Assembly: GCA_910587715.1 (NCBI GenBank)
Contig: CAJUMV010000005.1
Span: forward strand, 1 to 64,000
Source: an uncultured Lachnospiraceae bacterium
Lineage (GTDB): Bacteria > Bacillota > Clostridia > Lachnospirales > Lachnospiraceae
Direction: 5' to 3'
DNA: 64,000 nt
The notes beneath the pieces were generated by a model. That model did no database searches. It saw only the letters and a program-made list of their open reading frames with translations, and was not told the origin of the DNA. The number at the start of each line of letters is the position of its first letter. Within the stretch, counting starts at the first letter, position 1. The translations under genes and the position numbers were made by a program. Below are positions 43,962-52,739 of this stretch, piece by piece.

Positions 43962-44942
43962 ATGAAATTTGTAAAGATACTTACTGCAATATTGGCTGTT
44001 TTGTCTAGCATTACGGGTGTGCTTAGTTTTTTGGAATTTGACAAAGTAGGACTCAAAGGAATATGGAAATGGGCATTTAGAGTAGGCAGTATCCTCTTGG
44101 GAATTTTGTTAGGCCTTTTTTCAATAAGCTATACAGAGGTTCCTTATACCATAGATAGTACCGTTGAGAATGCAATTCAAACATTACAGGAACGCGGATT
44201 TAAAAATATAGAAATTATTCCGGATGACTATAAACACTCAGCTAAAGTTGTTAATCAAAATCCAAAGGAAGGTTATAAAACTAATAAGACAAAAATTGCA
44301 TTATGGTTAGAAACAGAAGATATAGAATTAGAAATTGAGCCGATTTCAGCGGACAGTAATGTGAACAGTGGTAATTCTGATGAAGATGTTTATTATGAAC
44401 CGGAACCAGCAAATAAATCCAGCTTTAGTGAACAATCATCAGAAGATACAATTGAATCGGATAATACTTATGAGAACTATTTTAATTTAACAGAAACACA
44501 TCATCCTGATGATGCTATGAATAGTTGCTATATCAACAATTGGTCAAAAGGTGAGGATTTAGATGTAAGGGGGTTGACTTACAATAAAGGAGTTTTATAC
44601 GAGTTTAATAATACATTAGCTCTTTTAGGCGGCAGTTCGGCGGACGAGATTCAATCGGATTTGCGTTTCGCCTTTATTCCGGGAAATCCAAAGCCTAATG
44701 TTTTTCGCGCAAAAGTAGTGGTGCATAATGACTCAGCGGGTACGAATGCGACTGCAAAGATAAGCTGGATTGTGGACGATGTGATGTCCGGGGAGTTGGA
44801 AGAAATTAATGGTAATACTATTCAAGAAATGCCGATAGAAATTGATATTTCAAATATGGAATATTACTTTACAATTCATATCAATGCAATGCCATATGGT
44901 GATGGAATTAAGTTTGGCATTGTTGATTATGAATTTGAATAG
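43962..44942 (+). CDS. Membrane-anchored protein with PASTA-like and NPCBM-like domains
   Basis: This 326-residue protein has two N-terminal hydrophobic helices (about 5-24 and 36-58). A PASTA-like unit follows (TVENAIQTLQERGF to VVNQNPKEGYKTNKT). Next comes an acidic Ser/Asn-rich linker (about 120-170) and a C-terminal beta-sandwich that looks like an NPCBM/NEW2-type carbohydrate-binding module (WSKGEDLDVRGLTYNKGVLY). It is probably a surface protein that senses or binds wall or glycan material. Names are by motif only. Confidence 0.6.
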   Translation: MKFVKILTAILAVLSSITGVLSFLEFDKVGLKGIWKWAFRVGSILLGILLGLFSISYTEVPYTIDSTVENAIQTLQERGFKNIEIIPDDYKHSAKVVNQNPKEGYKTNKTKIALWLETEDIELEIEPISADSNVNSGNSDEDVYYEPEPANKSSFSEQSSEDTIESDNTYENYFNLTETHHPDDAMNSCYINNWSKGEDLDVRGLTYNKGVLYEFNNTLALLGGSSADEIQSDLRFAFIPGNPKPNVFRAKVVVHNDSAGTNATAKISWIVDDVMSGELEEINGNTIQEMPIEIDISNMEYYFTIHINAMPYGDGIKFGIVDYEFE

Positions 44943-44983
44943 GTTAAAAAATGCATAAGGATCAAAGGCGGGAAAGAGGCATA

Positions 44984-45817
44984 ATGAGAGACGAGAACAG
45001 AGTACATCGGCAGCATAGCTTAACGAAAGACGAAGTAAAAAAACTTCATGATGTGGAACTTGAACTGCTGATAGAATTTGACCGGATTTGCCGCAAGCAT
45101 GATATCTCTTATAGTATCGATGGAGGAACGCTTCTGGGAGCTGTCAGGCATAAAGGATTTATTCCTTGGGATGATGATGCAGATGTAATTATGAACAGGG
45201 CAGCATACCAAAAGTTAATGAAGGTATTGGATAAAGAATTGGATAAGGATAAATTTTATTTTCAGGACATGAGGCGCACAAGGGGATATCGTTGGGGATA
45301 TGGAAAGCTGCGTCGAAAAAACACAAAATTTGTACGAATCAATCAGGAGCATATGCCATATCCGCAAGGCGTTTTTCTCGATGTCTTTGTTTGTGATAAT
45401 GTGCCTGATTTATATATATTCCGTTGTATTTGTAATTTTCAGGCATTCGTATTTCGAAAATTATTTTACGCGGAGGTGGGGAAAGTAAACGAGGGCGGTT
45501 TTATGCGGCTGTTGTACAGCGTATTGAGCTTAGTTCCGGAAAGGGCGTTAAAAAGGCGATATTTTAGATACATCAGATTTCGCAACAGAAAACGTACGGA
45601 ATGGGTAAAATGTTTGACTTTTCCGGCATGTAATAAAACGTATGGATATAAGAGAAGCTGGTATGAAGATACGATAGATATGAGTTTTGAGAATGTGGTT
45701 TTGAAGGCGAGCAGAGATTATGAGGAGTATTTGACATTTTTATATGGAAACTACATGAAATTACCACCGGAAAATAAGAGAAAGATACATCCGGTGTCGG
45801 AATTGTTTTTGCCTTGA
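44984..45817 (+). CDS. LicD family phosphotransferase
   Basis: This 277-residue protein belongs to the LicD family, which transfers phosphocholine or similar phosphoryl groups from CDP-linked donors to glycans and teichoic acids. The signature is clear: DRICRKHDISYSIDGGTLLG, then AVRHKGFIPWDDDADVIMNR with the catalytic Asp cluster, and FLDVFVCDNVPD. ATG 44984 with GAGG upstream is preferred over an ATG 11 codons earlier. It opens the long glycan operon and is followed by a cytidylyltransferase gene that could supply its CDP donor. Confidence 0.92.
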   Translation: MRDENRVHRQHSLTKDEVKKLHDVELELLIEFDRICRKHDISYSIDGGTLLGAVRHKGFIPWDDDADVIMNRAAYQKLMKVLDKELDKDKFYFQDMRRTRGYRWGYGKLRRKNTKFVRINQEHMPYPQGVFLDVFVCDNVPDLYIFRCICNFQAFVFRKLFYAEVGKVNEGGFMRLLYSVLSLVPERALKRRYFRYIRFRNRKRTEWVKCLTFPACNKTYGYKRSWYEDTIDMSFENVVLKASRDYEEYLTFLYGNYMKLPPENKRKIHPVSELFLP

Positions 45818-45862
45818 CATTTAGATAGCGTATATTTGCGTGTGTGTAAAGGAGCATTTGCA

Positions 45863-48160
45863 ATGAACAAAATTATGTTTGACGTGTTGTGCCAAATAGC
45901 AGCAGATGAGAGAAATACAAAAGAAATTGCAAAAAAAATATTCAAGCCATATGCCATTGTAGAGGAAGCTTATTTGTCTCTATGTAGTGAAAAATATGTG
46001 TGTAATGGAACTATAACAGAACGAGGGAAAGCCTGTTTGAACGATCATGTCATAGATAATGCGGTTATACTGGCAGCAGGTGTATCTTCGCGGTTTGTTC
46101 CCTTATGTTTTGAAAAGCCAAAAGGACTTTTGGAAGTCAAGGGCGAGGTGCTGATAGAAAGACAGATTAGGCAATTAATGGAGGCAGGTATTAATGAAAT
46201 TTATGTTGTTGTAGGATTTATGAAAGAAAAATTTACTTATTTGGCGGGGAAGTATGGTGTCAAACTGATCGAGACAACAGACTACAGAATACGAAATAAT
46301 CATGCCAGTGTTTGGGCGGCAAGAGATGTTTTGGGAAATACGGTTATCTCTTCTTCGGATTTATATTTTAACGAAAATATCTTTCAAAAATACGCTTATG
46401 ATGCTTATTACTGCTCGGTCTATAAAGAAGGAGAGACAGAGGAGCGCGGAATTGTCACAGACATATATGATCGTATATCGGAAACTTATTATGGAGCCAA
46501 GGATGCTTGGGTCACGCTGGGGTATGCCTTTTTTAACCAACGCTTTTCTCAAAATTTTATAGAGATATTAAAAGCGGAATTTGACAGGCAGGAAACCGTA
46601 TCAAAATTTTGGGCGGATATTCAGGATGAGCACTTAGAAGAGCTCTATATGTATACGAAGAGATGTGACAGTAATATTATATATGAGTTTGATTCTTTGG
46701 AGGAATTAAGAGAGTTCGACGAAAAATATCAGACAAACTCAGATTGTTTTTTGATGACGCAGATTGCTGACAGACTGCACACCCAAGAAAGAAATCTGCA
46801 TAAATTTACGCCGATTACAAAAGAAGATTTAAAGAAGGGATTTACCTTTACATTTGAGCAGAGGAAATATATTTGTAAACTGGAAGAAGATTTAGGAATT
46901 AAGGAAATAAATCGGTTTGATAATAAAATACAGGAACTGGTAAATATAACGGAAAGCTTTTCTTCGTATTACGATAAGACGCTTCCGCTTTGTGCAGCGG
47001 AAAACGTTATTTCTGATTTTGGGAAAATGCCTTTATCGATGGGATTTCAGGAAAGATATATTGTTGGGAACACTTATTCCTATGTGGAAGATAATAATTT
47101 TATCGGAAGCAACTATTTGCTGCCATTTTATGAGATGATCTCGGAGCAGTGTGAGAAAATTTTTGGAGCTAAGTATACAGACGCAAGAACGCTGACTGGA
47201 ATGAATTGTTTGATGATCGTGTTAATGTCACTTTCTCAAATTGGCGATAGAATATTGATTCTTGGGAGCGAGAGTGGGGGACATGCTTCAGTCAAACCGA
47301 TTTGTGAGCGCTTGGGGCTGCAGGTAGAAGAAATTCCCTATCGATATGATCAGTACGATCTGGATTACGACGAACTGAATTTGATTCTTAAGAAAGAAAG
47401 AGCGGATTTCATTTTGCTGGCGCCGTCTGATATTATAAGACCTCTACAGATAGAAAAAATAGAATTGCAGGACACGGTGTTATTATATGATGTCAGCCAG
47501 ATCCTTGGTTTAATCGGGGCTGGACTCATACATAATCCACTTGAGGACTTTGAAAAGATTGTTATTTTTGGTGGTACGCATAAAACCTTTCCGGGACCGG
47601 CTTGCGGTTTAATCATGACAAACAATGAGGAACTGCACGCAAAGCTGGAGATTAATATTAATCCTATTTATATTAGACATACGCAGATGCATCAGAAGGT
47701 CTGTCTGCTGTTTACGCTGGTAGAGTTTGAAAACTTTGGTAACGCATATCAGGAGCATATTGTGGAATTATCGAATACCTTGGGTATGCAGTTGGAAAAG
47801 CGTGGATTTCATATTGCCAAATTTGGAGACGTCTATTCCGCAACGCATGAGGTGTTTATTAAGACTGATAAAGAAATGATGAACAGGATTTTTAACAGAA
47901 GTGTGGAGTATGGAATCACATTGAATAAGAAAAAGAAAAAACTGTTTGACGGTTTTGGCATTCGTTTGGGGACACAGGAGATTGCCCGCTATAACTGGCC
48001 GAAAGAAGCGATGGATGGTGTGGCGGAAATTATTGCGGAGATATCAAAAGAGGATTTTGACGGGTTGAAGGTAAGAACATTGCTAAACCAGCTGCCGGGG
48101 AAAGAAATACAGTTTACCTTTGATGATGTTTCGAAGGCATATTTTGACCGTTTTATTTAA
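45863..48160 (+). CDS. Cytidylyltransferase fused to an SHMT-like PLP domain
   Basis: This 765-residue protein has three parts. Residues 1-65 form a small winged-helix-like domain. Residues about 70-320 are a LicC-like nucleotidyltransferase (AVILAAGVSSRFVPLCFEKPKG, then SSDLYFNENIF with the metal-binding Asp). Residues about 375-740 are a PLP domain of the serine hydroxymethyltransferase/GlyA fold. The latter has AENVISDFGKMPLSMGFQERY, YDVSQILGLIGAGLIHNP and GGTHKTFPGPACG, in which the Lys is the expected PLP lysine. It probably makes and CDP-activates an amino-containing phospho-compound for the neighbouring LicD. The start at 45863 is set by AAAGGAG. Confidence 0.85.
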   Translation: MNKIMFDVLCQIAADERNTKEIAKKIFKPYAIVEEAYLSLCSEKYVCNGTITERGKACLNDHVIDNAVILAAGVSSRFVPLCFEKPKGLLEVKGEVLIERQIRQLMEAGINEIYVVVGFMKEKFTYLAGKYGVKLIETTDYRIRNNHASVWAARDVLGNTVISSSDLYFNENIFQKYAYDAYYCSVYKEGETEERGIVTDIYDRISETYYGAKDAWVTLGYAFFNQRFSQNFIEILKAEFDRQETVSKFWADIQDEHLEELYMYTKRCDSNIIYEFDSLEELREFDEKYQTNSDCFLMTQIADRLHTQERNLHKFTPITKEDLKKGFTFTFEQRKYICKLEEDLGIKEINRFDNKIQELVNITESFSSYYDKTLPLCAAENVISDFGKMPLSMGFQERYIVGNTYSYVEDNNFIGSNYLLPFYEMISEQCEKIFGAKYTDARTLTGMNCLMIVLMSLSQIGDRILILGSESGGHASVKPICERLGLQVEEIPYRYDQYDLDYDELNLILKKERADFILLAPSDIIRPLQIEKIELQDTVLLYDVSQILGLIGAGLIHNPLEDFEKIVIFGGTHKTFPGPACGLIMTNNEELHAKLEININPIYIRHTQMHQKVCLLFTLVEFENFGNAYQEHIVELSNTLGMQLEKRGFHIAKFGDVYSATHEVFIKTDKEMMNRIFNRSVEYGITLNKKKKKLFDGFGIRLGTQEIARYNWPKEAMDGVAEIIAEISKEDFDGLKVRTLLNQLPGKEIQFTFDDVSKAYFDRFI

Positions 48161-48191
48161 TGCGAAACAATAGAATGGGAGGAAGAATACG

Positions 48192-49214
48192 ATGTTACCG
48201 ATATTACGGGAGTTTAGGGACAGCCTTGATGAAATCATGTTGAAAGCAATGCATAACAGCGTTTTGCTGTTTGGATATGAGAGTTATACCGGACGTTTTA
48301 TCAAATGGTATGCGGAGTATTATCACAGTATCAAAATTGATTATCTTGTCTCTACTGACTTGAGCCGGGGAAAGGCATACGATGTTGAGATTTTTCGCCC
48401 CAGCATAATTGACTTTAATTATAGAAATGTAAAAGAGGCGATTGTTTGGGTTGTGGAGCCAATGACCGAGGGTATACGTACTTTTCTGGAGGCCAGGGGC
48501 TACAAAGAAGGGGAGAATTATTTTGACTTTTACAGCGCTATATATGGGGAGGATATTTATGGCGCAAATGAAGAAAATACCGATATGTTTCACAGACGGA
48601 AAGAGGGAAGAAGGGATATTCAGTTTTTAGAGTGGCTGGAGTGGAAGCATGACTGTAATTTTGTGACGAGAATCCCACATGAATACCTTGAAGTGGTAGG
48701 GGAACATGGCGGAGGCTATGGAGTTACAACACAAAAGGAAATATTCCCGATATTAGACCATTGTCATTGTATCCCGAAAGAAGAGGATGCAATATTTGAT
48801 TTTGGGTGTGGAAAAGGCGGACCACTGGTTTCCTTTTTAGACTATGGATTTTTGAGAGGGGGGGGGGTAGAATATGAGCCCAAAATATATGAGGTGTTGG
48901 AGGAGAATATCAAAAAATTAGGTTTAGAAAATCGGCTGGAAATATTACAGGGAGATGCAGGGAAAATAACAACAGAGATTGACGGATATAACTGGTTTTA
49001 TTTTTTCTGTCCGTTTGACAATGTCATATTTGAAAAATGCATTAAATCTATATATGACAGCTATCGGCGGAAGAAGAGAAAGTGCCATATTCTTAGCATC
49101 TCGCCATATAGCCATAACATGATAGAAAATGCAGGCGTATTTCGATTGGTGAACCAGTTTACGATTGATATGCGCTCCAGAGTGGTAGATGTATATGAAA
49201 GCTATGAGACATAA
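48192..49214 (+). CDS. SAM methyltransferase with N-terminal Rossmann-like module; in-frame poly-G tract
   Basis: This 340-residue protein has an N-terminal Rossmann-like module (about 20-125, VLLFGYESYTGRFIKWY) and a C-terminal class I methyltransferase domain (about 195-340) with motif I DFGCGKGGPLVSF and the GVEYEP acidic loop. The sequence between these two motifs is encoded by a run of ten G (48858-48867). At ten G the gene is in frame and complete. Any change not divisible by three would truncate it at the SAM-binding site. Confidence 0.87.
   Translation: MLPILREFRDSLDEIMLKAMHNSVLLFGYESYTGRFIKWYAEYYHSIKIDYLVSTDLSRGKAYDVEIFRPSIIDFNYRNVKEAIVWVVEPMTEGIRTFLEARGYKEGENYFDFYSAIYGEDIYGANEENTDMFHRRKEGRRDIQFLEWLEWKHDCNFVTRIPHEYLEVVGEHGGGYGVTTQKEIFPILDHCHCIPKEEDAIFDFGCGKGGPLVSFLDYGFLRGGGVEYEPKIYEVLEENIKKLGLENRLEILQGDAGKITTEIDGYNWFYFFCPFDNVIFEKCIKSIYDSYRRKKRKCHILSISPYSHNMIENAGVFRLVNQFTIDMRSRVVDVYESYET
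48858..48867 (+). repeat. Poly-G tract (10 G), in-frame
   Basis: Ten consecutive G encode three Gly and the first base of Val within the methyltransferase SAM-binding region. Tracts of this length are prone to slippage during replication. Confidence 0.9.
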
Positions 49215-49216
49215 AA

Positions 49217-50440
49217 ATGAAGCGGAGAATCGAAAATAGTATGGAAGATTTAATCAGTGTTATTGTTCCAATATACAGGGTTGAGAAGTACATAGAACAG
49301 TGCGTGGACAGTATCAGGAAGCAGACATATAAAAATTTGGAAATTATTTTAGTTGATGACGGGTCAGATGACCGTTGTCCGCAGATTTGCGATATGTATG
49401 CCAGACAGGATAGGCGTGTTAAGGTCATTCACCAGCCGAATGGAGGAACGAACTCAGCGCGGAAAGCGGGAATGAGAATTGCTACAGGAAAATATATAGG
49501 GTATGTAGATGGGGACGATTGGATAGAAGAAGAAATGTATGAAAAAATGCACAAGTATATAGTGGAGAACGAGTGCGCGATAGTAGAATCTGGCGTGATA
49601 GATTCATGGAATGAAAAGTATGTAAAAAGATTCCCTTGTATCAGTGAAGGAAAATATGTAGAAAAAGATTTTGAAAAGTATGTAGAGCCTAATTTTATTT
49701 ACACGGGTACTTTTTATCAAAATGGTTTGTTTCCATATTTAGTTACTAAATTATTTCGAAAAGGGAGCATAGAGCATTTTCAAATCAGCAATGATGACAG
49801 TTGTAACATTATGGATGATGTTTTATGTACATATCCGGCGATAGAAGCGGCGAAATCGATATATGTAACGCATGAATGCTTCTATCACTATAGAGTGCGG
49901 GAGGATTCTACAAAAAGAATTGCACGAACGAATATGATGGAAATGGCGCGGGAGAATTATAAAAACTGGGTAGGTAGATTCCGAGACCGGTCAGCCCGGG
50001 AGCAGATGAGATTTATGATATTATATCTGCTGTTTTCAAAAGAGCCCTGGGTTTTTGATGATTCCCGAAAAGATACATATCTGACGATTTATGGAGAGAT
50101 AAAAAGACAGGCTAAACTGGTGCTGTATGGGGCGGGTGTTGTTGGAATCACGTTACGCCATTATATCGTGAATATGGCAGAAGGAAATCTTGTATTATGG
50201 GTTGACAAAAATTTCCGAAAATTGGGAGAGAGCCTGCCGGTGACAAGTCCTGAAAGTATTTTGGTCTGTGATTTTGATTATGTTATTATTGGTGTTCTGC
50301 AATATACTGCGGTAGAAAGTATCAAAAAAGACTTAGAGACAATGGGTGTGCAAAAAGACAAAATAATCTGGCTTGGGCAAAAATATTTGGAGACGCCGGA
50401 GTTATTACTGGAAAACATTCTGGAATATGAGGAAAAATAA
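49217..50440 (+). CDS. GT2 glycosyltransferase with C-terminal Rossmann-like module
   Basis: This 407-residue protein has a GT-A family 2 domain (about 9-235: ISVIVPIYRVEKYIEQCVDS, ILVDDGSDD, and the YVDGDDW metal motif). A C-terminal Rossmann-like module follows (about 297-395, LVLYGAGVVGITLRHYIV). ATG 49217 lies 2 bases after the previous stop; an in-frame ATG at 49241 is possible but has poor spacing to GGAG. It presumably adds one sugar to the surface glycan repeat. Confidence 0.9.
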   Translation: MKRRIENSMEDLISVIVPIYRVEKYIEQCVDSIRKQTYKNLEIILVDDGSDDRCPQICDMYARQDRRVKVIHQPNGGTNSARKAGMRIATGKYIGYVDGDDWIEEEMYEKMHKYIVENECAIVESGVIDSWNEKYVKRFPCISEGKYVEKDFEKYVEPNFIYTGTFYQNGLFPYLVTKLFRKGSIEHFQISNDDSCNIMDDVLCTYPAIEAAKSIYVTHECFYHYRVREDSTKRIARTNMMEMARENYKNWVGRFRDRSAREQMRFMILYLLFSKEPWVFDDSRKDTYLTIYGEIKRQAKLVLYGAGVVGITLRHYIVNMAEGNLVLWVDKNFRKLGESLPVTSPESILVCDFDYVIIGVLQYTAVESIKKDLETMGVQKDKIIWLGQKYLETPELLLENILEYEEK

Positions 50441-50443
50441 GAT

Positions 50444-51626
50444 ATGGAAGGCAGAGTATTATCATTAAAAGGGGCAATAGAAACGTATGAGTTAATGCGG
50501 ACGAAAGGAGTAGTTTTATACGGAGCGGGAAAAGAGGGTACGCTGGCTTTAGAGACGTTAATGCGAGAAGGCATTCGTGTCAATGCAGTTGCAGATAGGT
50601 GTGTAGGGAAAACTGTAGGAGACAGGATTAGTATATCTATTGCAGAACTATGCGCGCAGGGAAAGAACGAGGTATGTATTGTCACGCCCTTGTGTATTGG
50701 GGGGGGGGGAGGTCTATCAGGAGTTAGAGAAGTATTTCGAGATTGTGACAGATAATTTTATTGTACACTGGATGGCATATTTTTTCCCGAACGATATAGG
50801 CGAACTGAGATATATGAGCTGTTTCCCTTTTAATCATTATGAATCGCCATATAGCCAGCAGAATGAGCTGAACGTATATAGAGAATGCTGGAGCGGAGAC
50901 AAGCTGTTGGATGTGGAGATAAATATAGAAAAACAGTTGAGCCTTTGTTCGAGATTGTTAAATTATGCATACGATTTTCAGGAAAGAAGTGAAAAAAATG
51001 ATTTCCGCTATCGCAAGGATAATACCTACTTCAGGCTGGGAGATGCGCTTGTGCTACACGGAATGCTGAGGGAATACAATTCTAAAAAAGTCATTGAAGT
51101 GGGAAGCGGGTTTTCCACTTGCGTAATGCTGGATACAAGAGAATATTGGGAAGAGTGTTCCGATATGGAGATTATGTGTATTGAGCCGTATCCGGAACGG
51201 CTGTATGCCAATATTAAGGATATAGATGAAATAAGTATAAAGAGTTCTTTTGTTCAAAATGTGGCTTTAGAGGAATTTGAAAACCTGAAAGAAAATGATG
51301 TTTTATTTATTGATTCTTCCCATGTGACAAGAAGCGGTGGGGATATTCCTTATGAATATTTTCAGATATTGCCGCGCTTGAAACCTGGTGTGCTGATACA
51401 TATCCATGACATATTTTATCCATTTACCTATTCAGAGAAATGGATTTTAGAGGGAAGGGCATATAATGAAGCTTATTTACTGAGAGCGCTGTTGATGAAC
51501 AATCATTCTTATGAAATTATTTTCTGGAATGATTTGATGCGGGAAAAAAACGGCAGTCATACGCTTGAAAATCATCCGGACAAAAATTGCTTCGGTGGAG
51601 GCAGTATATGGCTTAGGAAACGATAA
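50444..51626 (+). pseudogene. SAM methyltransferase gene switched out of frame by an 11-G tract
   Basis: The frame from ATG 50444 encodes a Rossmann-like module (VVLYGAGKEGTLALETLM) and ends early at 50755 because of a run of 11 G (50699-50709). In the next frame, directly after the tract, the sequence continues EVYQELEKYFEIVTDNFIVHW to 51626. It includes a Methyltransf_24-type domain: KVIEVGSGFSTCVML, CIEPYPERL, DSSHVTRSGG and LKPGVLIHIHDIF. Ten G would give one open frame of about 393 residues. Everything else is intact, so I regard it as a phase-variable gene in the OFF state, not a decayed one. Confidence 0.8.
50699..50709 (+). repeat. Poly-G tract (11 G), out of frame
   Basis: Eleven consecutive G follow ATT at 50696-50698. 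Loss of one G joins the upstream and downstream frames without a stop. Confidence 0.9.
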
Positions 51627-51643
51627 TTCCGGGAGGGGAAGAA

Positions 51644-52717
51644 ATGTGCGGCATAAAAGAATGTATAAAGTATGCTAAGAACGACAATTCCGTAGTATGC
51701 GTATGGGGAGCAGGGTATATAGGAACCAAAATTGGCTTGCCAATGCTATATAAACGAGGAATCAAGGTGGATTTTTATTGTGATAACAACCGTGAATTGT
51801 GGGGGCAGGAAATTGTAGATGGAATCCGATGCATTTCACCGAAACAGTTACAGGAAGGGAAAGACAGGGTGATTTGTTTTGTGCTGGTAGGTACAACGAA
51901 GATTGAACAGGTGACACAGCAGTTGGAGACGCTTGGTATTTCCCGGCTTGTTTTGTTTGATGATTTCATACTAGAAGAAAAGGAAGAGTATTTTCCTTTT
52001 ATGAAAAGAAAGCAGATTGTATTCTATACCTGTATTGCCGGAGACTATGATAAATTGCAGGAGCCTTTGTCAGTTTCACCAGATTGTGATTACTATTTGA
52101 TTTCAGATTACAAGCCGGACGGAGAAACGATATATCAGTATTTGGATATAAAACAATATCTGCCGGAAAACATTAAAGACAATACGAGAAAAAACAGATA
52201 TTGTAAAATCAATGCGCATAAAATATTCCCACAATATAAGTATTCTGTGTACTTTGATGGTCAAATACAAATGAATAGCTCTATTGTGAAATTTTTGAAA
52301 GAACTTCCTAAAACCCGCATTATGGCTGGATGCCGGAATAACTGGCAGGGGTTATATATGGAAGCGATGCGGGTGCTTATAAATAAGAGGGATGCTGAGG
52401 ACATAGTTAAAAGGCAGATAGAGCATTACTGGTTGGAGGGGATGCCGGAAAATTTTGGAAGCATACTCTGCAATATTATAATCAGGGAACACAATAACCC
52501 GATTTGCAGAAAATTGATGGAGGATTGGTGGAAAGAGGTAGAGCATTTTTCGAGGCGGGATATGATTTCGTTTCCCTATGTGCTTTGGAAAAACGGGTAT
52601 TCTATTGATGATGTAAAAACAATAGAAAATAAGATACGGCTTGAAACCGAATTTTGGAAAGACGCGGGCGGGCATAACCAACCAAGGGTAGAATATGACG
52701 GGAAGAAGATTTATTAG
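51644..52717 (+). CDS. DUF616/TOD1-MUCI70-like glycosyltransferase with N-terminal Rossmann-like module
   Basis: This 357-residue protein has an N-terminal Rossmann-like module (about 15-110, VCVWGAGYIGTKIGLPMLY). A catalytic region resembling the DUF616 (TOD1/MUCI70) glycosyltransferase family follows (about 125-350: IVFYTCIAGDYDKLQEPL, NRYCKINAHKIFPQYKYSVY, FDGQIQMN). Its stop lies inside the start region of the next gene, so they are coupled. The acceptor and donor are unknown. Confidence 0.8.
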   Translation: MCGIKECIKYAKNDNSVVCVWGAGYIGTKIGLPMLYKRGIKVDFYCDNNRELWGQEIVDGIRCISPKQLQEGKDRVICFVLVGTTKIEQVTQQLETLGISRLVLFDDFILEEKEEYFPFMKRKQIVFYTCIAGDYDKLQEPLSVSPDCDYYLISDYKPDGETIYQYLDIKQYLPENIKDNTRKNRYCKINAHKIFPQYKYSVYFDGQIQMNSSIVKFLKELPKTRIMAGCRNNWQGLYMEAMRVLINKRDAEDIVKRQIEHYWLEGMPENFGSILCNIIIREHNNPICRKLMEDWWKEVEHFSRRDMISFPYVLWKNGYSIDDVKTIENKIRLETEFWKDAGGHNQPRVEYDGKKIY

Positions 52718-52739
52718 GTTAAACGGGAGGAATTTATCA

